Source: Rugamonas violacea (GTDB lineage Bacteria > Pseudomonadota > Gammaproteobacteria > Burkholderiales > Burkholderiaceae_D). From it: a stretch of DNA of 37,431 bases. This document shows, piece after piece, positions 16,578 to 28,663 of this stretch; within the stretch, counting starts at the first letter, position 1; the number at the start of each line of letters is the position of its first letter. The stretch is from the NCBI RefSeq assembly GCF_016461825.1, contig NZ_JAEMNU010000117.1, positions 1-37,431 of the forward strand, read 5' to 3'. The notes beneath the pieces are model-generated. The model saw only the letters and a list, made by a program, of their open reading frames with translations, was not told the origin of the DNA and did no database searches. The position numbers and the translations under genes are program-made.

Positions 16578-17516
16578 ATGATATCTTTATTAGAAGAAAA
16601 AAAAGAATTTCTCGTACTGCGGTATTCATTGGTTGAAGAGCCGCAATATGCCATTGATGTCAAGCCAATTCCCTCTCCTAAGGGGGCTGCTATCCTCGTC
16701 AGCATTGAAAAGGATCGTGAATTTCAGCTTAATGGTGTTCGTTATAGTTTTGTGGGTTTTTCAGAAGCTAGTGAGACAGCGGCTAATCAGTTTCCGCCAA
16801 AGCGTTTCTATGTTGGAAAAATGGCAAAATTAAAACAGGCCCACATGGGAAAAAAAATACCAGGCGATATAATTGAAACGCAAGAGGATGACTGGTTGCC
16901 GATACTCACGGTTTTTGATGTGGAAGGACAATATATTTTTGTTAGGAAGGATTATCGATTTGGTACTCCTGAGCAAACAATGCGCGCAATTCAAGGAGGT
17001 TTGCGCGAACCGGTAATGGGGTATTTTAACCATAGAATTTTTGTCGAAGGACGGACCCGTAAAGAACATTTTTGGCGAATTGTTTCCGATCACAAAAAAT
17101 TCTATAAATTAGAATTGAGATTAATTTCGCCCAATATCCTTGATACGAACATGAAGGCAAGAGAGGCACTCGCAGCGCTCAAGCTTCTTTTTGCACAGGA
17201 TCAAATAAATATCACATTAAATAATGAATCAGGCGAGTTGCTAGTTCCGACTGAGCCGGTTACAAATTATTTGGAATATATTGAAGAGGGGGAGGGCTCA
17301 TGGGCCATTACCACTGAAGGTAACCACGGTGGAAAGAAGACGTATTCAAGCTCAGACAATATTGACACAGTTGAAGTTTCTATGCCGGAAGAGATTGTGA
17401 GTCAAGGCCGCCAGCTAGAGTTGGAGTCAGGGGAGTTGGTGCATGGCAATCAAAATACTGTGGCGATGATGGTCGCACAATTGCGTGCAGAAGTGGATAA
17501 ATATAGTGAACGTTAA
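16578..17516 (+). CDS. Soluble protein of unknown function, first gene of AT-rich accessory cassette
   Basis: The 312-residue product is not recognised. It has no signal peptide or membrane helix and looks mixed alpha/beta. Segments that look like conserved family blocks are GYFNHRIFVEG (about 149-159), ELRLISPNILDTN (about 180-192), ITLNNESGELLVP (about 211-223) and YIEEGEGSWAITTEG (about 230-244). A Ser/Asp-rich stretch and a charged helical C-terminus follow. The base composition and codon use (many A/T third positions) differ sharply from all neighbours, indicating transfer. No Shine-Dalgarno sequence precedes ATG 16578, so the start is tentative. It is coupled to a membrane protein gene. 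A soluble sensor/effector paired with a small membrane protein recalls phage-defence modules, but this is inference only. Confidence 0.8.
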   Translation: MISLLEEKKEFLVLRYSLVEEPQYAIDVKPIPSPKGAAILVSIEKDREFQLNGVRYSFVGFSEASETAANQFPPKRFYVGKMAKLKQAHMGKKIPGDIIETQEDDWLPILTVFDVEGQYIFVRKDYRFGTPEQTMRAIQGGLREPVMGYFNHRIFVEGRTRKEHFWRIVSDHKKFYKLELRLISPNILDTNMKAREALAALKLLFAQDQINITLNNESGELLVPTEPVTNYLEYIEEGEGSWAITTEGNHGGKKTYSSSDNIDTVEVSMPEEIVSQGRQLELESGELVHGNQNTVAMMVAQLRAEVDKYSER

Positions 17517-18018
17517 ACAACTCTCTAGATTGCTTGTAATTATTTTAATTGCTTATTGGTTTTGTTATCTTTCTTTGTATTTACTAAGCGGACCGGTTTT
17601 TACCTTTTTTGATGACATGCTTTCTGCATCCATTGTAATAATTTCTGTAATGTTGGCAATTTCGTTTGGGATGTTCACATATGTTGATAATATGGCAAAA
17701 GAGTTAACTGACTTGCGCAATGATGTTAATCGTGAGAAATATATTATCGCGCATGGGAAAATTGATTCACTTAAAAGGGAAATTCTGTTAAATGCTGGCT
17801 TGGTGTTAATTTTATGTCTTTTGGAGCGAGTTGCTAAATCAGCGGCTGGGTATTTTTTAGTATTGGCAACGAAAAATCAAATGTGGCTCCAGTCAACAAT
17901 TTTCACTTCAATTCGGTTTTCATTTTTCTGCACATCGATCTGGATAATAATTTCTCAATTAAGAGGATTTGTTGTTGCTGTTGAGTATCGAACTTTAATT
18001 GCAAGTAATAGAAAGTAA
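17506..18018 (+). CDS. Four-helix membrane protein, second gene of AT-rich cassette
   Basis: From GTG 17506 (VNVKQLSRLLVIIL, with V read as Met) the product has 170 residues. An in-frame GTG at 17485 would add seven. Hydrophobic segments: LLVIILIAYWFCYLSLYLL, ASIVIISVMLAISFGMFTYV (split here from a longer helix), a cytosolic or periplasmic charged stretch (NMAKELTDLRNDVNREKY...KIDSLKREI, probably a coiled coil), LLNAGLVLILCLLERV, and FSFFCTSIWIIISQLRG. So four helices with a helical hairpin of about 40 residues between pairs. No family is recognised. It overlaps the previous stop by 11 bases and is as AT-rich, so the two genes moved and act together. It may be the effector or membrane anchor of the soluble partner. 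Confidence 0.78.
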   Translation: MNVKQLSRLLVIILIAYWFCYLSLYLLSGPVFTFFDDMLSASIVIISVMLAISFGMFTYVDNMAKELTDLRNDVNREKYIIAHGKIDSLKREILLNAGLVLILCLLERVAKSAAGYFLVLATKNQMWLQSTIFTSIRFSFFCTSIWIIISQLRGFVVAVEYRTLIASNRK

Positions 18019-18110
18019 ATTATTTATTGTTGTTAAAGTAAGGAGTTGAAATTTATTAAAAAATCCATACGAAATGTTATATATAAAGTCTATTTCCTGC
18101 GGAGATAGAG

Positions 18111-18129
18111 TAAATAATTCGATTATTTA
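18111..18129. repeat. AT-rich inverted repeat at right end of cassette
   Basis: TAAATAAT-TCG-ATTATTTA, perfect 8-base arms. The word ATTATTTATTGYTG also occurs as a direct repeat at 18019-18032 and 18122-18135. There is no T run for a classic terminator. Confidence 0.6.
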
Positions 18130-18159
18130 TTGCTGAGCTATTTTAGCTAGGATGACGGA

Positions 18160-19851
<1,692 letters not shown>

Positions 19852-19951
19852 GTTTCAATTGTAGTTCATTCGCGTTGCAGTGTTTCACAGTGAAACAAAA
19901 ATGAAACGTGCCAGAGTGGAAAAATGCTTGAGTGCTCAAGTAATATGAAAC
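19852..19951. promoter_or_regulatory. PrpR binding sites (UAS), five GTTTCA/TGAAAC half-sites
   Basis: GTTTCA at 19852 and 19882; TGAAAC at 19891, 19902 and 19946. The middle two form the perfect palindrome GTTTCACAGTGAAAC (19882-19896). Spacings of 30, 11 and 44 bases are near whole helical turns. A different palindrome, CTTGAGTGCTCAAG, is at 19927-19940. The position, 90-190 bases upstream of the prpB start, fits a sigma54 enhancer. Confidence 0.75.
19858..19886 (-). promoter_or_regulatory. Candidate prpR promoter overlapping the PrpR palindrome
   Basis: On the minus strand TACAAT (19863-19858) is a good -10; the hexamer 17 bases upstream, GAAACA (19886-19881), is a poor -35 and lies inside the PrpR palindrome. 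Transcription would begin at or next to the prpR ATG. Confidence 0.35.
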
Positions 19952-20017
19952 GTCGTCGAGCGCCAAGTGGCTGATTTTGAAAGAGTTTTGATTTTTATCA
20001 GCAAAACAGACGAAGGT

Positions 20018-20033
20018 GGCACGTCCCTTGCAA
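20018..20033 (+). promoter_or_regulatory. Sigma54 promoter of prpBC-acnD-prpF
   Basis: TGGCAC-GTCCC-TTGCA matches the -24/-12 consensus exactly (GG at 20019-20020, GC at 20031-20032). Transcription should start near 20044, 80 bases before prpB. A near-consensus IHF core (AATCAA on minus, 19994-19989) lies between this and the UAS. Confidence 0.93.
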
Positions 20034-20123
20034 TGAAGAACGCAACGCCCGGCCACAAGCCGGCACAACGCAGCACCCACCGAATTTTTCGCAGCAATCA
20101 TTCGCACCCCAGAAAGGTCCAAC

Positions 20124-21011
20124 ATGAGCCAATACTCCGCAGGCGCCGCCTTCCGCAAAGCCGTCCAAGAAGAATCCCCGCTGCAGGTGGTCGGCGCGAT
20201 CAACGCCAACCACGCGCTGCTGGCCAAACGCGCCGGCTTCAAGGCGATCTACCTGTCTGGCGGCGGCGTCGCCGCCGGCTCGCTCGGCCTGCCCGACCTG
20301 GGCATCTCCAACCTCGACGACGTGCTGACAGACGTGCGCCGCATCACCGACGTGTGCGACCTGCCGCTGCTGGTCGACGTCGACACCGGCTTCGGTTCGT
20401 CCGCCTTCAACGTGGCGCGCACCGTCAAGTCGATGATCAAGTTCGGCGCCGCCGCCATCCACATCGAAGACCAGGTCGGCGCCAAGCGCTGCGGCCACCG
20501 TCCGGGCAAGGAGATCGTCAGCAAGCAGGAGATGGTCGACCGCATCAAGGCCGCCGTCGACGCCCGCACCGATGAAAACTTCGTCATCATGGCGCGCACC
20601 GACGCGCTGGCCGTCGAGGGTCTGGAGTCGGCGCTGGAACGCGCCATCGCCTGTGTCGAAGCCGGCGCCGACATGATCTTCCCGGAAGCGATCACCGACC
20701 TGGCGATGTATTCGCAGTTCGCCAAGGCGGTCAAGGTTCCGGTGCTGGCCAACATCACCGAATTCGGCTCGACCCCGCTGTTCACCGTCGACGAGCTGCG
20801 CGGCGCCGACGTCGGCCTGGTGCTGTATCCGCTGTCGGCCTTCCGCGCCATGAACAAGGCGGCCGAAAACGTCTACGGCGCGATCCGCCGCGACGGCACC
20901 CAGCAGAACGTGGTCGACAGCATGCAGACCCGCATGGAGCTGTATGAACGCATCAACTACCACAGCTTCGAGCAGAAGCTCGACGCGCTGTTCGCCGCGC
21001 AGAAAAAATAA
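20124..21011 (+). CDS. prpB: 2-Methylisocitrate lyase
   Basis: The 295-residue product matches PrpB (E. coli 296) over its full length. It splits 2-methylisocitrate into pyruvate and succinate, the last step of the 2-methylcitrate cycle, in the cytosol. The signature KRCGHRPGK holds catalytic Cys123. The metal and substrate motifs DVDTGFG and IHIEDQ are intact, typical of the isocitrate lyase/PEP mutase superfamily. AGAAAGG precedes the ATG. It is the first gene after the sigma54 promoter. A palindromic repeat lies in the 178-base gap to prpC. Confidence 0.98.
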   Translation: MSQYSAGAAFRKAVQEESPLQVVGAINANHALLAKRAGFKAIYLSGGGVAAGSLGLPDLGISNLDDVLTDVRRITDVCDLPLLVDVDTGFGSSAFNVARTVKSMIKFGAAAIHIEDQVGAKRCGHRPGKEIVSKQEMVDRIKAAVDARTDENFVIMARTDALAVEGLESALERAIACVEAGADMIFPEAITDLAMYSQFAKAVKVPVLANITEFGSTPLFTVDELRGADVGLVLYPLSAFRAMNKAAENVYGAIRRDGTQQNVVDSMQTRMELYERINYHSFEQKLDALFAAQKK

Positions 21012-21072
21012 ATTTTGAGACGGATCCCGGTGCCGCACAACGAAGGCGCCGGCAACGCCAGCAGCACCCAAC

Positions 21073-21113
21073 GGCGAAGAGCCGGGGTCGGACCCATCGG
21101 GGTCCGACCCCAG
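21073..21113. repeat. REP-like palindromic element, copy 2, between prpB and prpC
   Basis: The lead-in GGCGAAGAGCC is followed by GGGGTCGGACCCA (21084-21096), TC, and GGGGTCCGACCCC (21099-21111), one mismatch in 13-base arms. The first 17 bases of the element equal copy 1 at 12940-12956. Confidence 0.85.
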
Positions 21114-21189
21114 TCCCTGCCGCTGGGGTAAAAAAAACAGGCGCGCAACGCCGCCCAAAAAAATCACCATCGAATTCTGGAGAACCAAC

Positions 21190-22343
21190 ATGAGTGTTGA
21201 ACAAGCCGCCGGCTTCAAGCCGAAAAAATCCGTCGCCCTGTCCGGTGTCACCGCCGGTAACACGGCGCTGTGCTCGGTCGGCAAGACCGGCAACGACCTG
21301 CACTACCGCGGTTACGACATCCTGGACCTGGCGCCGATCTGCGAGTTCGAAGAAATCGCCTACCTGCTGGTGCACGGCAAGCTGCCCAACGCCGCCGAAC
21401 TCAAAGGCTACAAGGGCAAACTGAAATCGCTGCGCGGCCTGCCCGCCGCCGTCAAGGCCGCGCTCGAAGCGCTGCCGGCCTCGGCCCACCCGATGGACGT
21501 GATGCGCACCGGCGTCTCGGTGCTCGGCTGCACGCTGCCGGAAAAGGACGACCACAACGCGCCGGGCGCGCGCGATATCGCCGACCGCCTGATGGCCTCC
21601 TTTGGTTCGATGCTGCTGTACTGGTACCACTTCAGCCACAACGGCAAGCGCATCGAAGTCGAGACCGACGACGACTCCGTCGGCGGCCACTTCCTGCATC
21701 TGCTGCACGGCCACAAGCCGTCCGACTCCTGGGTCAAGGCGATGCACATCTCGCTGATCCTCTACGCCGAGCATGAATTCAACGCCTCCACCTTCACCAG
21801 CCGCGTCATCGCCGGCACCGGCTCGGACATCCACTCGGCCATCACCGGCGCGATCGGCGCGCTGCGCGGTCCCAAGCACGGCGGCGCCAACGAGTTCGCC
21901 TTCGAGATCCAGAAACGCTACGAGAACCCCGACGAGGCCGAAGCCGACATCCGCAACCGCGTCGCCAACAAGGAAGTCGTGATCGGCTTCGGCCACCCGG
22001 TCTACACCATCTCCGACCCGCGCAACGTGGTCATCAAGGAAGTTGCGCGCCAGCTGTCGAAGGAAGCCGGTTCGACCAAGATGTTCGACATCGCCGAGCG
22101 CCTGGAAACCGTCATGTGGGACATCAAGAAGATGTTCCCGAACCTGGACTGGTTCTCCGCCGTCTCCTACCACATGATGGGTGTGCCGACCGCGATGTTC
22201 ACGCCGCTGTTCGTCATCTCGCGCACCTCCGGCTGGGCCGCCCACATCATCGAACAACGCATCGACAACAAGATCATCCGCCCGAGCGCCAACTACGTCG
22301 GCCCGGACGACCTGACCTTCGTGCCGATCAAGGAGCGTGAATA

Positions 22344-22344
<1 letters not shown>
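21190..22344 (+). CDS. prpC: 2-Methylcitrate synthase
   Basis: The 384-residue product is a citrate-synthase-fold enzyme. It condenses propionyl-CoA with oxaloacetate to 2-methylcitrate, the entry step of the cycle. The catalytic residues are visible: His195 in YAEHEFNAS, His269 in GFGHPVYT and Asp320 in LDWFSA. The short N-terminus ([22 protein letters not shown], given here in part) and the lack of the extra domain of GltA fit PrpC, as does its place after prpB. GGAG lies 9 bases before ATG 21190. The stop overlaps the acnD start (TAATG). Confidence 0.97.
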
Positions 22345-24938
<2,594 letters not shown>

Positions 24939-24939
24939 G

Positions 24940-26133
24940 ATGAGCCATACACCGCAAATCAAAATCGCCGCCACCTATATGCGCGGCGGCACCAGCAAGG
25001 GCGTGTTCTTCCGCCTGCAGGATCTGCCTGAGGTAGCCCGCGTGCCCGGCGCCGCGCGCGACGCGCTGCTGCTACGCGTGATCGGCAGCCCCGACCCCTA
25101 CGGCAAGCAGACCGACGGCATGGGCGGCGCCACCTCCAGCACCAGCAAGACGGTGATCCTGGCGAAGAGCGCGCGAGCCGGCCACGACGTCGACTATTTG
25201 TTCGGTCAGGTCGCCATCGACAAGGCCTTTGTCGACTGGAGCGGCAACTGCGGCAACCTGTCGGCCGCCGTCGGCTCCTGCGCCATCAGCGCCGGCCTGG
25301 TCGACGCCGAGCGGATTCCGCACCACGGCGTGGCCGTGGTGCGGATCTGGCAGGCCAACATCGGCAAGACCATCATCGCCCACGTGCCGATCACCGCCGG
25401 CGCGGTGCAGGAGACCGGCGACTTCGAACTCGACGGCGTGACCTTCCCGGCGGCCGAAGTCAAGCTGGAGTTCCTGGACCCGGCGGCGGAAGAGGAGGGC
25501 GCCGGCGGCTCGATGTTCCCGACCGGCCAACTGGTCGACGAGCTGGAGGTGCCCGGCATCGGCACGCTCAAGGTCACCATGATCAACGCCGGCATCCCGA
25601 CCATCTTCGTCAACGCCGAGGCCATCGGCTACAGCGGCACCGAGCTGCAGGACGCCATCAACCTCGACGCGGCGGCGCTGGCCAAGTTCGAAACCATCCG
25701 CGCCCACGGCGCCTTGCGCATGGGCCTGATCGCCAATCTGGACGAGGCGGCCAAGCGCCAGCACACGCCCAAGGTGGCCTTCGTCGCCAAGCCGGCGGAC
25801 TACGTTTCATCGAGCGGCAAGGCGGTCAAGGCGGGCGACGTCGACCTGCTGGTGCGCGCCATGTCGATGGGTAAGCTGCACCACGCCATGATGGGCACGG
25901 CGGCAGTCGCCATCGGCACCGCCGCCGCCATTCCCGGCACGCTGGTCAACCTGGCGGCCGGCGGCGGCCCGCGTAACGCGGTGCGCTTCGGCCACCCTTC
26001 GGGCACCTTGATGGTCGGCGCCGAAGCCAGCCAGGTCGACGGCGGCGAGTGGAGCGTGACCAAGGCCATCATGAGCCGCAGCGCCCGCGTGCTGATGGAA
26101 GGTTGGGTCCGCGTGCCCGGCGACGCGTTCTAA
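24940..26133 (+). CDS. prpF: 2-Methylaconitate cis-trans isomerase PrpF
   Basis: The 397-residue product is a PrpF-family protein of the diaminopimelate epimerase-like fold. The signature YMRGGTSKGVFF is at the N-terminus. Also present are GGATSSTSKTVI and the WSGNCGNLSAAVG motif with a conserved Cys. It isomerises the 2-methylaconitate made by AcnD so it can be hydrated to 2-methylisocitrate; an aconitase (AcnB in other species), not in this window, would do the last hydration. It starts one base after acnD. The 3' end falls in a short GTTCTAA repeat. Confidence 0.96.
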   Translation: MSHTPQIKIAATYMRGGTSKGVFFRLQDLPEVARVPGAARDALLLRVIGSPDPYGKQTDGMGGATSSTSKTVILAKSARAGHDVDYLFGQVAIDKAFVDWSGNCGNLSAAVGSCAISAGLVDAERIPHHGVAVVRIWQANIGKTIIAHVPITAGAVQETGDFELDGVTFPAAEVKLEFLDPAAEEEGAGGSMFPTGQLVDELEVPGIGTLKVTMINAGIPTIFVNAEAIGYSGTELQDAINLDAAALAKFETIRAHGALRMGLIANLDEAAKRQHTPKVAFVAKPADYVSSSGKAVKAGDVDLLVRAMSMGKLHHAMMGTAAVAIGTAAAIPGTLVNLAAGGGPRNAVRFGHPSGTLMVGAEASQVDGGEWSVTKAIMSRSARVLMEGWVRVPGDAF

Positions 26134-26155
26134 TGGGTTCTAATGCGTTCTAAAA
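26127..26155 (+). repeat. Short tandem repeat over prpF stop
   Basis: GTTCTAATG-like units occur about 2.6 times with a 10-base period, each carrying an in-phase or near-phase TAA. It looks like slippage over the stop codon. Confidence 0.6.
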
Positions 26156-26163
26156 ACTAGGGC

Positions 26164-26199
26164 GGCGAACTTCAAGTCTCTTCCGACATGAAGCTCGCC
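26164..26199 (+). promoter_or_regulatory. Intercistronic hairpin between prpF and prpE
   Basis: GGCGAACTTCA and TGAAGCTCGCC pair with one mismatch around a 14-base loop. No T run follows, so it is not a simple terminator. It may process or stabilise the operon mRNA. Confidence 0.45.
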
Positions 26200-26277
26200 A
26201 GCCGCACCGGCCGGGCCACGTTCTGAACACGAGCGTGAGCGCGACCGCTATCGATTCGCACGATCCAAGGAGGAGAC

Positions 26278-28167
26278 ATGAATTTCGCTGAATTCTATCA
26301 GCGCTCTATCGACACGCCTGAACAATTCTGGCGCGATGAGGCGACACTGATCGACTGGAACATCCCACACACGCAGGTGCTCGACTATTCGCGCCCGCCG
26401 TTCGCCAAATGGTTCGTCGGCGGCCGGACCAATCTGTGCCACAACGCCGTCGACCGCTGGTGCGCGACGCAGGGCGACAAGGCGGCGCTGATCGCCATCT
26501 CGACCGAAACCAATACCGAAAAAACCTACAGCTTCAATGAGCTGCAAAGCGAGGTGGAACGCTGCGCCGCCATCATGCTGGCGCTGGGCGTCGGCCGTGG
26601 CGACCGCGTGCTGATCTACATGCCGATGATCGCCGAGGCGGCCTTCGCCATGCTGGCCTGCGCCCGCATCGGCGCGATCCACTCGGTGGTGTTCGGCGGT
26701 TTCGCCGCCAACAGCCTGGCCAGCCGCATCGACGACGCCAAGCCGGCGCTGATCGTCTCGGCCGACGCCGGCTCGCGCAACGGCAAGGCCATCCCCTACA
26801 AACACCTGCTCGACGCGGCGATCGAACTGTCCAACGCCAAGCCGGCCAAGGTGCTGCTGGTCGACCGTGGCCTGGCGCCGATGGCGCTGGTGGCCGGCCG
26901 CGATGTCGACTACGCCACGCTGCGCGCCGTCCACCTCGATGCGCGCGTGCCGGTCACCTGGCTCGAATCGAACGAAGCGTCCTACATCCTCTACACCTCC
27001 GGCACCACCGGCAAGCCGAAGGGCGTGCAGCGCGACGTCGGCGGTTACGCGGTGGCGCTGGCGTCTTCGATGAAGTACAACTTCTGCGCCAAGGCCGGCG
27101 AGACCTTCTTCGCTACCTCCGACATCGGCTGGGTGGTCGGCCACTCCTACATCGTCTACGGCCCGCTGATCGCCGGCATGGCCAGCATCATGTACGAAGG
27201 CTTGCCGGTCTGCCCGGACGCCGGCATCTGGTGGAGCATCGTCGAGAAGTACAAGGTGACGCGGATGTTCTCGGCGCCGACGGCGATCCGCGTGCTGCGC
27301 AAGCAACCGCCCGAGTTCATGCGCAAGTACGACCTGTCGTCCTTGCGCGCGCTGTACCTGGCCGGCGAGCCGCTCGACGAGACCACCTCGCAGTGGATCG
27401 CCGGCGAGTTGGGCGTGCCCATCATCGACAACTACTGGCAGACCGAGACCGGCTGGCCCATCCTGTCGATCGCCAAGGGCGTCGAGGACAGGCCGACCCG
27501 CCTGGGCAGCCCCGGCGTGGCGATGTACGGCTACAAGGTCAAGCTGCTCAACGAGTCCACCGGCGAAGAGTGTGGCGCCAACGAGAAGGGCGTGCTGGTG
27601 ATCGACGGCCCGCTGCCGCCGGGCTGCATGCAGACCGTGTACGGCGACGACCGGCGCTTCGTCGACACCTATTGGTCCACCTTCGCCGGCCGGCAGGTCT
27701 ACTCGACCTTTGACTGGGGCGTGCGCGACGCCGACGGTTACTACTTCATCCTTGGCCGCACCGACGACGTCATCAACGTCGCCGGCCACCGCCTCGGCAC
27801 GCGCGAGATCGAGGAGTCGATCTCCAGCCACGCCAACGTGTCGGAGGTGGCGGTGGTCGGTGTCGAGGACAAGCTCAAGGGCCAGGTGGCGATCGCCTTC
27901 GCCATCGTCAAACACGCCGAGCAGATCGCCACGGCGGAAGGACGGCAGGCGTTGGAACGCGAGATCATGGGCGTGGTCGATCGCCAGTTGGGCGCGGTGG
28001 CGCGGCCGGCCCGGGTCTACTTCGTGCCGCAACTGCCCAAGACGCGCTCCGGCAAGCTGTTGCGCCGCTCGATCCAAGCGATCTGCGAGGGCCGCAATCC
28101 CGGCGACCTGACCGCCATCGAGGACCCCGCCTCGCTACAGCAAATCAAGAGCGCGCTGCAAGTCTGA
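26278..28167 (+). CDS. prpE: Propionyl-CoA synthetase
   Basis: The 629-residue acyl-CoA synthetase (ANL superfamily) matches PrpE (Salmonella 628). It activates propionate with ATP and CoA through propionyl-AMP, feeding PrpC. Motifs: AMP-binding loop YTSGTTGKPKG, DNYWQTETGWP, the hinge LGRTDDVINVAGHRLGT, and Lys593 in PKTRSGKLLRR. The last is the position equivalent to the Lys592 controlled by acetylation/propionylation in Salmonella. AAGGAGGAGAC before ATG 26278 is a very strong ribosome site. It sits 144 bases after prpF, probably in the same operon, and two terminators follow. Confidence 0.97.
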   Translation: MNFAEFYQRSIDTPEQFWRDEATLIDWNIPHTQVLDYSRPPFAKWFVGGRTNLCHNAVDRWCATQGDKAALIAISTETNTEKTYSFNELQSEVERCAAIMLALGVGRGDRVLIYMPMIAEAAFAMLACARIGAIHSVVFGGFAANSLASRIDDAKPALIVSADAGSRNGKAIPYKHLLDAAIELSNAKPAKVLLVDRGLAPMALVAGRDVDYATLRAVHLDARVPVTWLESNEASYILYTSGTTGKPKGVQRDVGGYAVALASSMKYNFCAKAGETFFATSDIGWVVGHSYIVYGPLIAGMASIMYEGLPVCPDAGIWWSIVEKYKVTRMFSAPTAIRVLRKQPPEFMRKYDLSSLRALYLAGEPLDETTSQWIAGELGVPIIDNYWQTETGWPILSIAKGVEDRPTRLGSPGVAMYGYKVKLLNESTGEECGANEKGVLVIDGPLPPGCMQTVYGDDRRFVDTYWSTFAGRQVYSTFDWGVRDADGYYFILGRTDDVINVAGHRLGTREIEESISSHANVSEVAVVGVEDKLKGQVAIAFAIVKHAEQIATAEGRQALEREIMGVVDRQLGAVARPARVYFVPQLPKTRSGKLLRRSIQAICEGRNPGDLTAIEDPASLQQIKSALQV

Positions 28168-28200
28168 CGCCGCCCTGACGCCGCTCCGATTCCAATCGCC

Positions 28201-28225
28201 GCGCCGGTGTTGGCGCACTTTTTTT
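28201..28225 (+). terminator. First of tandem terminators after prpE
   Basis: GCGCC-GGTGTT-GGCGC followed by AC and a T run. Confidence 0.75.
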
Positions 28226-28226
28226 C

Positions 28227-28262
28227 AAGCTCCTCGCGTGCCAACGCGAGGAGCTTTTTTTA
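28227..28262 (+). terminator. Second of tandem terminators after prpE
   Basis: AGCTCCTCGCG / CGCGAGGAGCT, an 11-base perfect stem with a 6-base loop, followed by a T run. It isolates the prp operon from actP. Confidence 0.93.
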
Positions 28263-28354
28263 TGCACGTAAGGGGACGGTAAGGCTGGCGCTTTACGCTG
28301 GCTTCAGGCTGGCGAAAAAGAGCAGCAAAGATAGACATAAAAGGAGACGCAAAA

Positions 28355-28663
28355 ATGCATGACGATATGGTTCAAAAAATTAAGGGCGATCCCAACTACC
28401 GCAAGCTGGTGAAGGCCCGCTCCAAGTTCGGTTGGGCGCTCACCTGGTGCATGATGGTCGTCTACTACGGCTACATCCTGCTGATCGCCTTCGACAAGGA
28501 ACTCCTCAGCGCCAAGACCGGTGCCGGCGTGATGACCTGGGGGATGCCGATCGGCCTGTTCGTCATCGTCTTCACCGTGGTCGTCACCGGCGTCTACGTC
28601 CGCCGCGCCAACAGCGAGTACGACGAGCTGACCCACGCCATCCAGGAACGGGTGAAAGCATGA
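28355..28663 (+). CDS. DUF485 inner-membrane protein (YjcH-like)
   Basis: The 102-residue product has two transmembrane helices (about 25-45 and 58-80) within a DUF485 domain. The typical beginning is present: [18 protein letters not shown], followed by [15 protein letters not shown]. In E. coli the homologous yjcH lies between acs and actP. The function is not established; it may assist the symporter. AAAAGGAGAC precedes ATG 28355. It overlaps actP by ATGA, so the two are coupled. Confidence 0.93.
   Translation: MHDDMVQKIKGDPNYRKLVKARSKFGWALTWCMMVVYYGYILLIAFDKELLSAKTGAGVMTWGMPIGLFVIVFTVVVTGVYVRRANSEYDELTHAIQERVKA

Noticed and set aside
16578..18018. Kiwa defence system (KwaA/KwaB)
   Set aside because: The sizes and the soluble-plus-four-helix layout are similar, but I see no sequence match to DUF4868 and the gene order is reversed. 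I did not name it.
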